Source of the DNA: Ruegeria arenilitoris
GTDB lineage: Bacteria; Pseudomonadota; Alphaproteobacteria; Rhodobacterales; Rhodobacteraceae
Length of the DNA stretch: 64,000 bases
Assembly (NCBI RefSeq): GCF_013030265.1
Contig: NZ_WPZQ01000003.1
Coordinates: 124,001-188,000, forward strand
Reading direction: 5' to 3'
This document shows positions 62,673 to 64,000 of the stretch, in pieces. Under the pieces are notes generated by a model. The model was given only the letters and a program-made list of their open reading frames with translations. It made no database searches and was not told the DNA's origin. Position 1 is the stretch's first letter. Every line of letters begins with the position of its first letter. Both the position numbers and the translations under genes were made by a program.

Positions 62673-63256
62673 TGAGTTTGTTGCGCGGCGTGGTCGCATG
62701 GGGGGCTCTAGCCTTAGCAATTGCCGTTCCCTTGATCGCCGCAGCGCAAAGCCCGCTTCTGCAATGGCGCGAGCCACTCTATGTCATTGCCGGATTTTCC
62801 GGGATCGTCGGATTGGCGCTTTTGCTTGTTCAGCCTCTTCTAATCACCGGCGTGCTTCCGGGGATCCCGGCGCGGCGCATCCATATCTGGACCGGAATGG
62901 CACTGGTTTTCGCGGTGGTTGTCCACGTGGCGGGTCTTTGGGTCACGAGCCCGCCGGACGTGGTGGACGTCTTGCTGTTCCGCTCTCCGACTCCGTTTTC
63001 CGTCTGGGGTGCGGTGGCAATGTGGACTCTCTTCGCAACCGCCATCCTTGCTGCCGTGAGAAAGCAACTGGGACTGCGCATCTGGCGCCTCGGCCATAGC
63101 GTGGCGGCGGTCGTGATCGTCACAGGCACGGTCGTACACGCATGGCTAATCCAGGGTGCGATGGAGAATGTGACGAAAGGGGCACTCTGCGTGATCGTTT
63201 TGGGGGCAGGAGCATGGGCCTTGTGTCGCCGCCGCGTATGGCGAATGCTCCGCTAA
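62672..63256 (+). CDS. ferric-reductase-like transmembrane protein
   Basis: 194 residues, about five to six hydrophobic helices. Paired histidines fall in adjacent helices (RIHIWTGMALVFAVVVHVAG and LGHSVAAVVIVTGTVVHAWL), the haem-ligating pattern of the ferric reductase/MsrQ/YedZ superfamily. It probably passes electrons across the inner membrane to the exported partner encoded just upstream (TGATG junction). Confidence 0.82.
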   Translation: MSLLRGVVAWGALALAIAVPLIAAAQSPLLQWREPLYVIAGFSGIVGLALLLVQPLLITGVLPGIPARRIHIWTGMALVFAVVVHVAGLWVTSPPDVVDVLLFRSPTPFSVWGAVAMWTLFATAILAAVRKQLGLRIWRLGHSVAAVVIVTGTVVHAWLIQGAMENVTKGALCVIVLGAGAWALCRRRVWRMLR

Positions 63257-63891
63257 CTGCGGTCATGGATGCGTTGCACCTCGAACGACTGCTGAAAGTC
63301 CGCCTTTTGCTAGCCCTATTGTTTAAAACCCCAATCCGATATCCGGTCCTGCAGCGTTTTTTTGGTGTCAAAACCCAATCCAGCCCAAGAGCGACGAACC
63401 AACTGTTTGAGGATGCCATGCAGTCCTGAAACTGCATGAAAAGCCACAGACACCCGCGTTCGCCACATTGCATATAAGCAAGAAGAGGCGCCTTCGGCGT
63501 CTGATCTGCAAATCAGCCCTGATTTTCCCAAAGGGAAGTCAGGATCAAACAAATCGGTCTGGGTGCTGGATGAAAGAAGTAAGGTGGAAATAGTAAGGTT
63601 CTGTCGCTAGTGGCAAAACTATGTGTAGTCTCACAAGGGCACTGTGGAATGTCACTGATAATTGACTCAATCGACGGCCAAAACTTCAATAAGTCGGTCA
63701 ATGACGTCACTCATTTGCGACCCAAACATGAAGCATTTGTGACCCAATACGAATTGCGGCCATTCGACCATAATAAGGAGGAGTTTTGTCTATATGGACG
63801 GGTTATGAACAAAACCTCCATTCGTGCCCTCAGCACCAAAGACGGCTTGGCATGACTTTTGACAGCAGTGGAAAACACCCAAGTTTGGCAG
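63257..63891. other. intergenic stretch with short frames only
   Basis: 635 bases. A minus-strand frame of 78 codons (63316-63552; stretch SGLHGILKQLVRRSWAGLGF) and others near 63513-63899 have no ribosome site or known domain. They may be decayed mobile-element sequence, but I cannot assign a family. The left end may hold a terminator for the ferric-reductase-like gene. Confidence 0.4.
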
Positions 63892-63999
63892 TTAGACAAA
63901 TCTGTTCACATAATTCTCTAGTATTTCCTGGCGTCCAGATTGCGGCTCTGGGTTTATTCCTTCACTTAAAACGCGAGCGGAAATTTCATCCAGGCTACT
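63892..63999 (-). CDS. xylA: xylose isomerase, C-terminal end (partial)
   Basis: Leftward frame entering from the right window edge; 35 codons and a TAA at 63892-63894. The end [18 protein letters not shown] matches the conserved C-terminus of xylose isomerases (SGRQExLENxVNR). Only the last residues are visible, so the catalytic part cannot be checked. Confidence 0.8.
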   Translation of the reverse strand, partial: SSLDEISARVLSEGINPEPQSGRQEILENYVNRFV

Positions 64000-64000
64000 G

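Overview
The window reads as a chromosomal segment of a marine alphaproteobacterium, most likely Rhodobacteraceae (Roseobacter group). That is inferred from gene content, not from a marker gene: TRAP and branched-chain-type ABC importers beside catabolic operons, a 2,3-dihydroxypropane-1-sulfonate (DHPS)/sulfolactate locus, glycine betaine monooxygenase, urt-ure nitrogen scavenging and a photolyase cluster. Coding density is high, most operons overlap by ATGA, GTGA or TGATG junctions, and I saw no rRNA, tRNA, CRISPR array or intact insertion sequence.

Layout. (1) 1-8.1 kb: a leftward operon for uptake and oxidation of an unknown organic acid or amide (cyclase-family hydrolase, cupin, SDR, 3-hydroxyacyl-CoA-dehydrogenase-like enzyme, then a Liv-type ABC importer cut by the window edge), with a divergent IclR regulator. 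(2) 8.1-17.5 kb: a ten-gene leftward operon for an aromatic substrate (FAH-type hydrolase, nitroreductase, OsmC, TRAP transporter, intradiol dioxygenase, exported amidohydrolase, YtkA-like protein, di-haem MauG/CcpA-like protein), with a divergent YciI-like gene and an FCD-type GntR regulator. A truncated malonyl-CoA decarboxylase start follows the regulator. (3) 17.7-21.8 kb: accessory region with an S41-like protein and three secreted-protein genes that share one 122-bp upstream repeat and one signal peptide but have unrelated mature parts. (4) 21.8-24.4 kb: glycine betaine monooxygenase gbcAB behind a cobalamin riboswitch. (5) 24.7-34.0 kb: a seven-gene, fully overlapping operon (HMG-CoA reductase, UbiA prenyltransferase, PEP-synthase-like phosphotransferase, DUF3419/BtaA-like, CTP-dependent prenol-kinase-like membrane protein, GNAT-like, acyl-CoA synthetase-like). 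I do not recognise it as a described pathway and regard it as the best candidate for a new system.

(6) 34.8-45.0 kb: DHPS/sulfolactate catabolism (TRAP importer, hpsN, hpsO, hpsP, universal stress protein, comDE, FMN sulfolactate dehydrogenase candidate) with a divergent LacI regulator and two LacI-type operators. (7) 45.4-57.1 kb: divergent urea operons, urtABCDE leftward and ureDA-x-BC-y-EFG rightward, where x is a His-rich 53-residue membrane peptide and y a DUF1127 protein. (8) 57.4-61.8 kb: three photolyase/cryptochrome-family genes plus a DUF2256 zinc-ribbon gene. (9) 62.2-63.3 kb: a Tat-exported intradiol-fold protein with a ferric-reductase-like membrane partner. (10) the right edge holds the C-terminal end of a leftward xylose isomerase.

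All calls come from reading the translations and DNA by eye; no database search was run. Where the longest reading frame begins upstream of the likely start, I chose the start by Shine-Dalgarno spacing or family length and say so.
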